The position numbers and the translations under genes are program-made. A DNA stretch of 38,314 nucleotides. It comes from an uncultured Methanofollis sp. Its GTDB lineage: Archaea > Halobacteriota > Methanomicrobia > Methanomicrobiales > Methanofollaceae. The notes under the pieces were generated by a model that had not been told where the DNA came from, ran no database searches, and saw nothing but the letters and a program-made list of their open reading frames with translations. Location of the stretch: positions 1 to 38,314 of the forward strand of contig NZ_CALFSA010000189.1 in assembly GCF_937919355.1 (NCBI RefSeq), read 5' to 3'. Of this stretch, positions 29,564 through 37,285 are shown piece after piece. Position 1 is the first letter of the stretch, and each line of letters begins with the position of its first letter.

Positions 29564-29899
29564 CTATTCAGAACGTTTTTTTTCCATGCATACGGGCTGG
29601 TCTGGAGGTAGATTTAATATGCGAGATGGTGGAATAATGTACGTATTGTCACGAATTATAAGAGTTAATTCTTTTTCACCGGGATTGAATCGAATAATTC
29701 CCTGCTGTGTCCCTCTGGTATCAGTAACGTTTACGCTTCCTTCTCTCTCCTTTATGATGCCGTACAGGTAATGAGAAATAACCAGATATTCTTGATTTTC
29801 GATATTAAATACAATCCAATCGCCATAATGTGACCGTCTATATATTCTAACGGTATTATCTCGTGGGCACATAATGAGTCCTTTGTTATCCGGCCCCAT
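29564..29899 (-). CDS. Uncharacterised small AT-rich gene
   Basis: This 111-aa protein of unknown function has a beta-rich pattern: DNTVRIYRRSHYGDWIVFNI, YLVISHYLYGIIKE, TQQGIIRFNPGEKELTLIIR, DNTYIIPPSRIL. ATG 29899 lies about 29 bp after a TATA-like TATAAAATA (minus strand, 29924-29933), suggesting a leaderless transcript; ATG 29872 is possible. The DNA from about 29460 to 30020 is far more AT-rich than the rest of the window, so codon use is unlike its neighbours and suggests recent transfer, perhaps with the adjacent IS remnant. Confidence 0.5.
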   Translation of the reverse strand: MGPDNKGLIMCPRDNTVRIYRRSHYGDWIVFNIENQEYLVISHYLYGIIKEREGSVNVTDTRGTQQGIIRFNPGEKELTLIIRDNTYIIPPSRILNLPPDQPVCMEKKRSE

Positions 29900-30034
29900 T
29901 AATTTTGTGTTTTATTGATCTGGTATTTTATATCGGGTATTTCTTGATACAGAGCCGATATGAAATATATATGGGAAATTAAATTATTCCGACCGTTGCA
30001 TCTTTTCTCAGAGACCATATCCCGAAACGTATCC

Positions 30035-30280
30035 TCAAAAAGTGTCAATCTCCCCATAATGTATCCTGTGGACGAGTACCTCCGCTTTTTTCAGGATCTC
30101 CTCCGGGATCGCGGGGATCTGGTTCTCGACCCTGACCCTGATCTGGTCGGCGAGGTCGCGGGCAGAGGCCTGCATGTCCCCTTCGAGATACCGGACAAGG
30201 TCGGAGGCGTACATATATGCCGCCGCACTGTCGCCGGTCCTGAGGTTCATGAGGACGAGGTCCCCGCAGTACACCTCCAT
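30035..30280 (-). CDS. Uncharacterised small protein
   Basis: This 81-aa protein starts MEVYCGDLVLMNLRTGDSA, followed by AAYMYASDLVRYLE and a helical tail ending EVLVHRIHYGEIDTF. There is no membrane segment or known motif. The balanced amphipathic helices and a TATA-like ATTTTATG (30298-30305, CATAAAAT on the minus strand) about 20 bp before ATG 30280 support a real leaderless gene. I do not recognise the family. Confidence 0.6.
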   Translation of the reverse strand: MEVYCGDLVLMNLRTGDSAAAYMYASDLVRYLEGDMQASARDLADQIRVRVENQIPAIPEEILKKAEVLVHRIHYGEIDTF

Positions 30281-30462
30281 CTAAATCTGATACAACGATT
30301 TTATGCAGAGGTCACCCCAGAACAGATCAGAGCCATCTGTCATGTCAATGGACTGACCCGCATTCGGATCTAGAAAATGGACACTCAGTCCCATAATGAT
30401 CGCTCGTTCTTGGGACCGATGCATCCGGCATGTACTGTCATAGGAGAGTATCTACATGATCC

Positions 30463-31071
30463 CTATATCCCCCTCAAAATCCCGGCCAGCGCGAAGAGGA
30501 GGAGTCCGTTGACCACGACGACGCCCGCGATCACCATGCCCGAGACGAGGCCGGGCACGAGCATGCTGACCCCGAAGGCGATCGCAACGAGGTTCAGCAC
30601 CGTCTGGGTGACCAGCAATTTTTTCAGGGCCGGGGGGATGGGCCCGGCCGGGAGGTCTCCGCCGCCCCGGAGCACCGGGAGAAACCGCCCGGCGAGGAGG
30701 ACGCCGCCCCCGACGATGTTCAGGAGGCCGAGGAGGACCCTGAGCAGGTCGGTCAGGACGCCCGGCACGATGCAGGCGACGACGCCCAGGGCGGCGAAGA
30801 CGGCCCCGATCAGGACCGTGAGCCACGAGCGGGTGTACCGGCCCACCGGCGTATCCCCGAGGGCCATCATCTGGATGGCCATGATGACCATCAGCAGGCC
30901 GAGCTGACCGTCCGGGGAGAAGGGGATCGCCCCCAGATTGACCGGGAAGAGGAGGAGGCCGAGGAGCACCAGGAGGGTGGCGATCACGAGGACGATGGCG
31001 ACCGGGAGGGAGACCGAGGCGTCCCGGAAAATCATCCGCCCGCCTCCTGCACGCAGGCCGTCGGGCGTCAT
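30463..31071 (-). CDS. Multi-pass membrane protein, tandem paralogue B
   Basis: This 202-aa protein has about six hydrophobic segments (for example SVSLPVAIVLVIATLLVLLG, WLTVLIGAVFAALGVVACIV, VIAGVVVVNGLLLFALAG). It aligns along its first two thirds with the upstream gene product: LLLFPVNLGAIPFSPD versus LLLFGIHTGDLPYTPD, and VVACIVPGVLT versus MVACFIPGTLT. The family is unknown to me; the layout recalls small HdeD/DUF308-like proteins. ATG 31071 overlaps the upstream stop by 4 bp (ATGA), so the two are co-translated. Longer open frames upstream are shadows of that gene. Confidence 0.7.
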   Translation of the reverse strand: MTPDGLRAGGGRMIFRDASVSLPVAIVLVIATLLVLLGLLLFPVNLGAIPFSPDGQLGLLMVIMAIQMMALGDTPVGRYTRSWLTVLIGAVFAALGVVACIVPGVLTDLLRVLLGLLNIVGGGVLLAGRFLPVLRGGGDLPAGPIPPALKKLLVTQTVLNLVAIAFGVSMLVPGLVSGMVIAGVVVVNGLLLFALAGILRGI

Positions 31072-31697
31072 GTCTCCCCCCGGGGGTACGCCCTCGCCGT
31101 CTTCTGGATGCTCCACGCAAGATAGAAGAAAAAGACGCCGTAGAGGACGAGGAGCACCGCCGTCTCCGGGTCGGTCGTGATGCCGGGGATGAGGGTGACA
31201 AGGCCGAGGACGACCGAGAGCAGGTACACGCCCGTGCAGGCGACTGTCAGGTGCCGCAGGACGCCGGGCACCTTCAGCCACGTCCGCGCCCTCCCTTCGG
31301 CGAGGAACAATTGCAGCAGGAGAGCGGTCCCGCCGCCGGTGAGGAGGACGCCGACCAGGATGCGGACAGGTGCGGTCAGGGTGCCGGGGATGAAACAGGC
31401 GACCATGCCGACGACCGCCGTGCAGATGCCGAGCACGACGACCGCCCACGACCGGCGGAGGTCGCCGAAGGGCGTCTTCCCCATCGTGACGACCTGGAAG
31501 GAGACGATGACCAGGAAAAGTCCGTAGGTGCTGTCAGGCGTGTAGGGAAGGTCTCCCGTGTGGATGCCAAAGAGGAGGAGGCCGAAGAGGAACATGAAGA
31601 CGCCGAAGACGAGGAGGATGACGACCTCAAAGGAGAGGTCAGACTCCTCTCTCAGCGTCGGAGAGGTTTTTTCGTTCTCGCGGCTCTCGACTACCAA
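31068..31697 (-). CDS. Multi-pass membrane protein, tandem paralogue A
   Basis: This 209-aa protein has about six membrane segments after a charged N-terminus of some 20 residues. It is clearly homologous to the product of the next gene (shared LLLF..HTG/NLG..P(Y/F)(T/S)PD, VTMGKTPFGD versus MALGDTPVGR, MVACFIPGTLT). The apparent start is TTG 31697, eight bases after GGGGGAG; no closer ATG fits the hydrophobic N-terminus. The pair likely forms one heteromeric or functionally split membrane unit. Role unknown. Confidence 0.7.
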   Translation of the reverse strand: MVVESRENEKTSPTLREESDLSFEVVILLVFGVFMFLFGLLLFGIHTGDLPYTPDSTYGLFLVIVSFQVVTMGKTPFGDLRRSWAVVVLGICTAVVGMVACFIPGTLTAPVRILVGVLLTGGGTALLLQLFLAEGRARTWLKVPGVLRHLTVACTGVYLLSVVLGLVTLIPGITTDPETAVLLVLYGVFFFYLAWSIQKTARAYPRGET

Positions 31698-32004
31698 ATC
31701 CGTCTCTCCCCCGGGATGTATCAGGCAACGGGCCTGTGGATACTACACTCTGGGATAGATACTCGCATCATACTGCGATTTATATTTATTTGTCCCGTTG
31801 CCTGCGGGGCCTCGCCCATCGCCGGTCCCTCTCCCTCCCCGGCGCTCTCTCTCCATCCTCCCGATCCGGTTTCGACCGCACACCCGGCTGGCTGTTCCAC
31901 CGACAGAGATCTCGTCTCAGGAATTTTTCAGATCCCGTGAGACAGGGAATGAATAGCCCAAAAAATATATCCCCTCTTACAATAATCCGCGAGCGAGGAT
32001 ACCC
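31698..32004. other. Intergenic region with promoter elements
   Basis: No gene is seen. An AT-rich patch TTTATATTTATT lies near 31780-31792. An inverted repeat GTCTCA (31914-31919)/TGAGAC (31938-31943) lies just upstream of a TATA-like AAAATATATC (about 31962-31971), about 38 bp before the 32005 gene, whose start has GAGGAT four bases upstream. The inverted repeat could be an operator for the decarboxylase-SDR group. Confidence 0.4.
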
Positions 32005-32799
32005 ATGTTCAGACCACGAAACGACTTCACGTACCTGATGCCGGTCCACTTCGGCGGCGGCACATTCGATCCTGCGACGCTTGTCACGCAGAGATCGACG
32101 GCCCTGACTCTCACCTACGAAACCGAGAGAGACCTTCTGGAGAACTACATCCCCGAAGGCTTCGAACTCCTGGCCCCCGAGGTGCAGGTGAGTTTCAACA
32201 AATTCACCGAGATCAACTGGATGCAGGGCGGACAGTACAACCTCATCAACGTGTCGGCGCCTGTCAGGTTCCACGGCACGAAGGACCGCCTGGACGGTGC
32301 GTACACCCTGGTCGTCTGGGAGAACAAGACCGCTCCCATCCTCGGCGGGCGGGAGCAGACGGGCATCCCGAAAATTTATGCTGACATCGAAGACCTGCAC
32401 ATTGTTCGGCCGCACTATGCGACGACGGTCAGTTACGAGGGGAACACCTTCCTCACCCTGGACTTCGAGGCCGCAGGGCCGGTAACGGGCGAGGGCCTGG
32501 ACGCCGTGAAGTCCCAGATGGCGTCCATGAACACCCTCGGGTGGCGGTACATCCCGAAGGTGGGGGCGCCGGGCGCGGAGGTGAGCCAGTTCGTCCTCTA
32601 CCCCCAGGGCATGGAGGTGGAGTCGGCACAGGCGGGAACGGGCACCCTCAGGTGGACAGAGCAGACGCCGATGCAGAACCCGGCCCAGTACTATATCATC
32701 AACAGCCTCGCCGCCCTCCCCATAAAGAGGGTGACGCAGGCGGTGCTGACGGAGGGACGTGCCGTCCTTCGTGCGATGGGTGCGAGGGTCATCGAATGA
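32005..32799 (+). CDS. Acetoacetate-decarboxylase-family protein
   Basis: This 264-aa protein has the ADC fold signature: VVWENKTAPILGGREQTGIP then K123 in GIPKIYADI, where acetoacetate decarboxylase has its Schiff-base lysine, preceded by R116-E117, which corresponds to the conserved Arg-Glu of the family. Members decarboxylate acetoacetate or act on related beta-keto acids as lyases or aldolases; the exact substrate cannot be read from sequence. ATG 32005 follows GAGGAT. An SDR gene begins 12 bp after the stop, so the two probably act on the same keto substrate in one operon. Confidence 0.85.
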   Translation: MFRPRNDFTYLMPVHFGGGTFDPATLVTQRSTALTLTYETERDLLENYIPEGFELLAPEVQVSFNKFTEINWMQGGQYNLINVSAPVRFHGTKDRLDGAYTLVVWENKTAPILGGREQTGIPKIYADIEDLHIVRPHYATTVSYEGNTFLTLDFEAAGPVTGEGLDAVKSQMASMNTLGWRYIPKVGAPGAEVSQFVLYPQGMEVESAQAGTGTLRWTEQTPMQNPAQYYIINSLAALPIKRVTQAVLTEGRAVLRAMGARVIE

Positions 32800-32811
32800 G
32801 AGGTGAAAAGT

Positions 32812-33642
32812 ATGGATGAGTATTACAACGGCAAGATTGCTATCGTCACCGGGGCGAACTCCGGGATCGGGTACGCGGTGAGCGAGGAACTCCTGAAGAG
32901 GGGGGCAATCGTCTACATGGCCGGACGGAGCCGGGAGAAGATCGCAAAGGCGGCCGGTCAACTCTCCGCGTACGGGGACCGCGTCCGCACCCTCGTCATG
33001 GACGTGACGAAGGAGGAGCAGGTGCAGAAGGGCATCGAGGGGACGGCGGCGGCGGCCGGGAGGCTTGACCTGCTCTTCAACAACGCAGGGGTGGGCGGCA
33101 CCCTCCCCTTCGAGATGGCGACCCTGGAGGACTGGAAGACGATCATCGACACCAATCTCTGGAGCGTCATCTACGGCGTCCATTTCGCGGTGCCGGTCAT
33201 GCTCAGGCAGGGGTCGGGCCATATCGTGAACACCAGTTCTGTTGCAGGCATCATCCCGCCTCCATTCCAGGCGCTCTACTCTCTCACGAAGTTCGGGGTG
33301 ACCGGCATGACCGAGTGCCTGAAATACGAGTTTGCAGAGAAGGGGCTCCACTTCTCGACCATCTGTCCGGCCAATATCGCAACGCCGATCTTCAAAAAGA
33401 GCATCGACGGCAAAACCCACGACGACCTGCGGGTCCCGGACGACGCCTATCCTGTCGAGAAGGCGGCGGCTTTCATCCTGGACCGGGTGGCGGAGCAGAA
33501 GGGGATCATCGTCGTGCCCGAGGACCCGAACACCGATGTCTGGAAGGGGTATGTCCTCGGCGACCGGGAGGTGGAAGAGTGGTTGTACAGGATGGCGCAC
33601 GACCGCAGGGAGGCGTTCGAGAAGACAGGGACGTATTTCTGA
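32812..33642 (+). CDS. Short-chain dehydrogenase/reductase
   Basis: This 276-aa classical SDR has the cofactor motif TGANSGIG (13-20), NNAG (90-93), active-site S142 or S143, Y156 and K160 (YSLTK). Arg39 in AGRSREK suggests NADP(H) preference. ATG 32812 follows GAGGTGAAAAG; an in-frame GTG lies just upstream. It is transcribed 12 bp after the ADC-family gene and should oxidise or reduce a hydroxyl/keto group of the same metabolite. Substrate unknown. Confidence 0.92.
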   Translation: MDEYYNGKIAIVTGANSGIGYAVSEELLKRGAIVYMAGRSREKIAKAAGQLSAYGDRVRTLVMDVTKEEQVQKGIEGTAAAAGRLDLLFNNAGVGGTLPFEMATLEDWKTIIDTNLWSVIYGVHFAVPVMLRQGSGHIVNTSSVAGIIPPPFQALYSLTKFGVTGMTECLKYEFAEKGLHFSTICPANIATPIFKKSIDGKTHDDLRVPDDAYPVEKAAAFILDRVAEQKGIIVVPEDPNTDVWKGYVLGDREVEEWLYRMAHDRREAFEKTGTYF

Positions 33643-33673
33643 GATCAGGCTCAACTCTTTTTTTCGCGACGGC

Positions 33674-34630
33674 ATGACGATGATAGTGCCCGTGATCATC
33701 TCGGCGAGTCGGGCGACAGATCTCCCGGCTTTCTACACGGAATGGCTCATGAACAGGTTGCGGGCCGGGTATGCGGTCTGGACGAACCCCTTCAACAGGA
33801 AGTCATCCCAGAGGGTTTCCTTTGAGAAGACGCGAGCGTTTGTCTTCTGGACGAAGAACCCGGCCCCCCTGATGCCGCACCTCGACGAGATCGAGAGGAT
33901 GGGGTATCACTACTATTTCCAGTACACCCTCAACGACTACGAGAGGGAGGGGCTCGAACCCGGCCTGCCCCCTCTCGACGAGCGTGTCGAGACCTTCCGG
34001 GCACTTGCGGAGAGGGTGGGGAAGGAGCGGGTGATCTGGCGCTTCGACCCCCTCCTCCTCTCCGACGACCTCACTGTCGAGAGGCTCCTCGCACGGGTGA
34101 AGGGGGTGGGTGACCGCGTCCACGCCTCGACCGAGCGCCTGGTCTTCAGCTTCGCCGACATCGACGCCTACCGTGCGGTGCGGCGGCGTCTCGGCGGGAG
34201 TTACCGCGAGTTCGGGCCTGAGGAGATGCGGGCCTTTGCGGAGGGCCTCGCCGCGCTGAACAGGGACTGGGGCCTTGCCCTCGCCACCTGTGCGGAGACT
34301 GTCGACCTCTCCGCGTATGGGGTCGGGAAGAACAGGTGCATCGACGACCGTCTCCTCCGCCGCCTCTTCCCCGGCGACCCTGCGTTGGCGGCCTTCCTCG
34401 GCCCGCCGCCGCAGCGCGACCTCTTCGGGAGGATTGTCCCCACAAAAAGCCTGAAGGACAAAGGGCAGCGGGAGAACTGCGGCTGCATCCGGAGCAAGGA
34501 CATCGGCGCCTACTCGACATGCCCCCACCTCTGCCTCTACTGCTATGCGAACTCGGCCGAAGGGGCGGTGCGGCGGAATTATGAGAGGCACCGGGCGGAG
34601 GGGGAGGGACTGGTGCAGACGGGGGAGTGA
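33674..34630 (+). CDS. DUF1848 protein
   Basis: This 318-aa protein is of the DUF1848 family: it opens IVPVIISASRATDLPAFYTEW, has FVFWTKNPAPLMPHLDEIE, YYFQYTLNDYE and VIWRFDPLLLS. It ends with a cysteine cluster: CGC (269, 271) and CPHLCLYC (283, 287, 290, spaced CX3CX2C as in radical SAM enzymes but at the C-terminus). The family is uncharacterised; a metal cluster is likely. ATG 33674 is chosen (ATG 33680 possible); the long open frame upstream in the SDR gene is a shadow. It lies 31 bp after the SDR gene on the same strand. Confidence 0.88.
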   Translation: MTMIVPVIISASRATDLPAFYTEWLMNRLRAGYAVWTNPFNRKSSQRVSFEKTRAFVFWTKNPAPLMPHLDEIERMGYHYYFQYTLNDYEREGLEPGLPPLDERVETFRALAERVGKERVIWRFDPLLLSDDLTVERLLARVKGVGDRVHASTERLVFSFADIDAYRAVRRRLGGSYREFGPEEMRAFAEGLAALNRDWGLALATCAETVDLSAYGVGKNRCIDDRLLRRLFPGDPALAAFLGPPPQRDLFGRIVPTKSLKDKGQRENCGCIRSKDIGAYSTCPHLCLYCYANSAEGAVRRNYERHRAEGEGLVQTGE

Positions 34631-34681
34631 GATCTCCCGCTTCAATCCCGACATGCCTTCGGGGTCTCTCTCCGGGCCCTC

Positions 34682-35476
34682 TCACCGACTGCTTATCTGG
34701 TCATAGAGTTCGTCGTAATTTTCATACCAGAACATGCCGTATTCATCGACCATATACTCGTCAGAGTCCCGGTTCGATCTCCTCCTGGACGTGTCCCTGA
34801 ATCCCGAGTGCACGGGGTTTCGGGTACCTGTGCCAGTGATTGCTCGCTCCGCTTTTTCTGCATAGCGGCGGATCGGTTCTTCCTCATCGAACTGTGCGTA
34901 TTTCAGTTTATGCAGGGAATATGGGGTCTGGGACTGCAGCACGGGGAGGACGGACTCGTAGTAGGTTTCGTCGTCATAGCGGAAGAGCTGGATTATGGGT
35001 TCCACTGAAACCTGACCCATCTCTCTTGCTATGCTGGCGATCTTCGTGCGGAGATCCGGGGACGGAGCGGCTTCTTCTCGCAGCAGGTGGAGCATCGGGA
35101 TGATGGTCCGTGTTTTCAGGGCACAGAGGGTCCCAACCATGGCGTCCATCTCGGGGTCATCGTCGCACTGTGTCAGGATGCGGCGGATACATGCCATTTT
35201 TTCGCCGAGGAGGGGATCGGGGATTTTTGTTACGATTCGCAGGCAGAGGTCTCTGTCAGAGGGATAGGCATGCTCGGCCCTCTCACAGAGGGGATCGATG
35301 CTGGCCTCGCCGATCGCAAGAAGGGATCTCTCGGCAGATCTCCGTACGCTGCTCATGCAGGTGGTGGTGAGAAGGGTGACGAGTGATCGAATGGGAAGTG
35401 TCGTGTCTCCTGTGCTGAGGGCGTCTCCTGGCGAGGTAATATGTGCAGGTCGTTCTTGTGTGAAGCCGCACTCCAT
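34682..35476 (-). CDS. Uncharacterised protein, probably helical-repeat (HEAT-like)
   Basis: This is a 264-aa protein. Residues about 25-220 are a series of paired helices with recurring patterns such as VRRSAERSLLAIGEASIDPL, IASIAREMGQVSVEPIIQLF and EPIRRYAEKAERA, resembling HEAT/PBS-lyase repeats used for protein-protein contacts. The tail is acidic and tyrosine-rich (YMVDEYGMFWYENYDELYDQ). No membrane segment or catalytic motif is seen. A TATA-like ACATATATGG (35501-35510) sits about 30 bp before ATG 35476, with an AT-rich BRE-like stretch beyond. It is divergent from a small gene at 35566. Confidence 0.65.
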   Translation of the reverse strand: MECGFTQERPAHITSPGDALSTGDTTLPIRSLVTLLTTTCMSSVRRSAERSLLAIGEASIDPLCERAEHAYPSDRDLCLRIVTKIPDPLLGEKMACIRRILTQCDDDPEMDAMVGTLCALKTRTIIPMLHLLREEAAPSPDLRTKIASIAREMGQVSVEPIIQLFRYDDETYYESVLPVLQSQTPYSLHKLKYAQFDEEEPIRRYAEKAERAITGTGTRNPVHSGFRDTSRRRSNRDSDEYMVDEYGMFWYENYDELYDQISSR

Positions 35477-35565
35477 ATGTGACTCCCTTCATTTGATCGA
35501 CCATATATGTTTTTATTTGTATTTTTAGAAATTTTTGTGCCATAATTTGCCTTAATATCTCACAT

Positions 35566-35733
35566 ATGGCCACAGAAGTGGGGGTGGCCCCGACGGTGCG
35601 GATGCCTCTTGACGGGGAGGCCCTGGCGCGGGCGATGGCCGGGGAGGACGTCCAGATCGCCTACGCGGTCGCGTGGCTCGAAGAGCAGGCGAGACCTGCG
35701 CGGACCCTCCCCGACGCAGGCGGCAGGCGGTGA
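35566..35733 (+). CDS. Small uncharacterised protein (55 aa)
   Basis: A short frame MATEVGVAPTVRMPLDGEAL and so on to GGRR, with a central amphipathic helix (IAYAVAWLEEQAR). It begins about 23 bp after a TATA-like CATAATTT and ends directly at a perfect terminator hairpin that starts at its stop codon; strong GC codon bias matches real genes. Function unknown. The promoter, terminator and codon bias together make it more than a chance frame. Confidence 0.45.
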   Translation: MATEVGVAPTVRMPLDGEALARAMAGEDVQIAYAVAWLEEQARPARTLPDAGGRR

Positions 35734-35750
35734 GGGGTTTTTCCCCTCAC
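35730..35750 (+). terminator. Terminator hairpin after the 35566 gene
   Basis: GTGAGGGG (35730-35737) and CCCCTCAC (35743-35750) are perfect arms around a TTTTT loop. It overlaps the stop codon of the small gene and lies between it and the convergent MFS relic. Confidence 0.65.
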
Positions 35751-35755
35751 GATTT

Positions 35756-35957
35756 TCACCCTTCCACAGCTCCGTTTTTCTTCGACGGATACCCGACCAG
35801 GGCGAACAGCACCGTCGCGAGGAGGACGATCACGGGGAATGTTGCAAGCGTTGCCGTCAGGCCGAAATGGTCGGCGATCACGCCTGAGATCGAACCGCCG
35901 ATCCCGCCCGCACCCATGGTGATCCCCATGAACAGGCCAGAGATCAGGCCGATTTTT
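35756..35957 (-). pseudogene. C-terminal remnant of an MFS transporter
   Basis: The frame ending at 35756 reads IGLISGLFMGITMGAGGIGG, then SGVIADHFGLTATLA and VIVLLATVLFALVGYPSKKN. This is the last two membrane helices of a major-facilitator permease (MGxGGIG..ADhFG pattern). A TAA lies in frame at its upstream edge (about 35955) and no earlier part of the protein is present, so it is a truncated relic. Confidence 0.65.
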
Positions 35958-36268
35958 TACCCGTCCGCGCTTTGTCACCCCGGTTATCGTCCGGGATGCG
36001 GCCGAGGGTGTTACCCCGAGGATGTGATCACGGGTACCGCATTGAGGAAAGCGCCTCTCGTATTCATACGGGGTGTCGGGTTCGATCACGGCGCTGGTTG
36101 TTTCGGGAGGACCCTGACATCATCGAGAGTATCGACAGAGAAAATATTAATGCCGCCCGGACCCCTGAAGGCGTTCGAGGTGAAAAGTGCGAAGGAGTGA
36201 ATATCCGCCAGATTAACAGAGCGAAGACAGATCGTTGGTATGGAAATGTGTGCGGTGATATCCGTTTC
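35958..36268. other. Region upstream of the UbiA gene, no confident gene
   Basis: A TATA-like AAATATTAA lies near 36142-36150. The frame of the UbiA gene is open throughout but reads poorly; a GTG at 36197 directly after GAAGGA could extend UbiA by 24 residues. Nothing else recognisable is present. Confidence 0.35.
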
Positions 36269-37285
36269 ATGATGCGATCCAGAGAGTACGATTATGATGA
36301 CAAAAAAACTGTGACGCCTCCTGCTACAGGAGATGGCTTCGACTTTCGCACATTCCGGCACATCCTGCGGATCGAGGGGCTCATTCCTTTTACCGGGTGT
36401 GCAATTCTCATCGGGTTTGCCGCGGCGCTCTGGGAAGTCGGTTTTTCAGGCGCTGACTGGCGCTTATTTGGTATCGCGGTTGTCGCAGTTCTCCTCGTCC
36501 ACATCGATGCCCACATCTGGAATGATATCATGGATCTCGAGGTCGACCGGCGTGAAAAGAGCAGGGAAACGAAACGTGACCGGCCCCTCGTCTATGGGTG
36601 GGCTACTGTCGGCGATTACAGGAAGATGTCCGCGATTATCACGGTCCTTGTGGTGATCCTCACCGCATACCTGACGATGCAGCGGATTTTGATCCCACTC
36701 CTGTTTATCATGGGATTTTTTTTCGATTACGGCTATAACCATCCCCGCATCGCGCTGGGGCACCAGCCCTATACCGAATGGTACATTTTTCCCTGGCTGG
36801 TTGTCGGCGTGACGGTGACGATCGTTTATGCCGCGACCGGCATATTCTCTCTCCTGGCCTTCATCCTGTCGCTCCTGCACGGCCTGACGGTGACCTGTTT
36901 CGCGGTATCGATGATGCGTCGGGACGTACATTCCGACCGGTTGGGGGGGAAAAAGACATCTTCCGTCGTGTCTCCGGAGATCCCGCACGCCACGGTGTAC
37001 GGCATCGTTACCTTGCTTGTGTCCGTCCTGATGTTCTACCCTCTTGTTTCCATTCTCGGCAGTACGGAGTTCGCATATCTTCTTATCCTCACAACGGCCG
37101 TTATCGCAGCGATTAACACGGTTTGCGGGGCAAGAATTGATCACCTGTGCACCCGCGCGTTATACTCCGTCTATCCTGATTTCGAGTCGAAAGCCAACAC
37201 GGTAATGCTGCAGCAGGTGGGAGCATCGATGGTCCATGCCGTGGCGATCACCGTGATCGTACTGACGTCCGGGGGGATTGTATGA
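36269..37285 (+). CDS. UbiA-family prenyltransferase
   Basis: This 338-aa protein has about eight or nine membrane helices. The first Asp-rich motif is N85-D86-x-x-D89-x-x-x-D93 (NDIMDLEVD), which binds the Mg-diphosphate of the prenyl donor, followed by TKRDRPLVYG; the second, normally DxxxD or similar, is degenerate (FFDYGYNHPRIALG). Family members attach prenyl chains to aromatic rings, glycerol phosphate (archaeal lipids) or haem. ATG 36269 is chosen (MMRSREYD), GTG 36197 is possible. It overlaps the geranylgeranyl-reductase-like gene by 4 bp. The protein is longer than typical archaeal DGGGP synthase, so an acceptor other than the core lipid is possible. Confidence 0.85.
   Translation: MMRSREYDYDDKKTVTPPATGDGFDFRTFRHILRIEGLIPFTGCAILIGFAAALWEVGFSGADWRLFGIAVVAVLLVHIDAHIWNDIMDLEVDRREKSRETKRDRPLVYGWATVGDYRKMSAIITVLVVILTAYLTMQRILIPLLFIMGFFFDYGYNHPRIALGHQPYTEWYIFPWLVVGVTVTIVYAATGIFSLLAFILSLLHGLTVTCFAVSMMRRDVHSDRLGGKKTSSVVSPEIPHATVYGIVTLLVSVLMFYPLVSILGSTEFAYLLILTTAVIAAINTVCGARIDHLCTRALYSVYPDFESKANTVMLQQVGASMVHAVAITVIVLTSGGIV

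Noticed and set aside
29960..30373. 137-codon plus-strand frame opposite the 30035-30280 gene
   Set aside because: The minus-strand frame has a better-formed protein and promoter; this one is its shadow with a random tail.
31786..33699. 637-codon minus-strand open frame opposite the ADC-like and SDR genes
   Set aside because: It covers two well-supported genes in antisense and has no recognisable domain.
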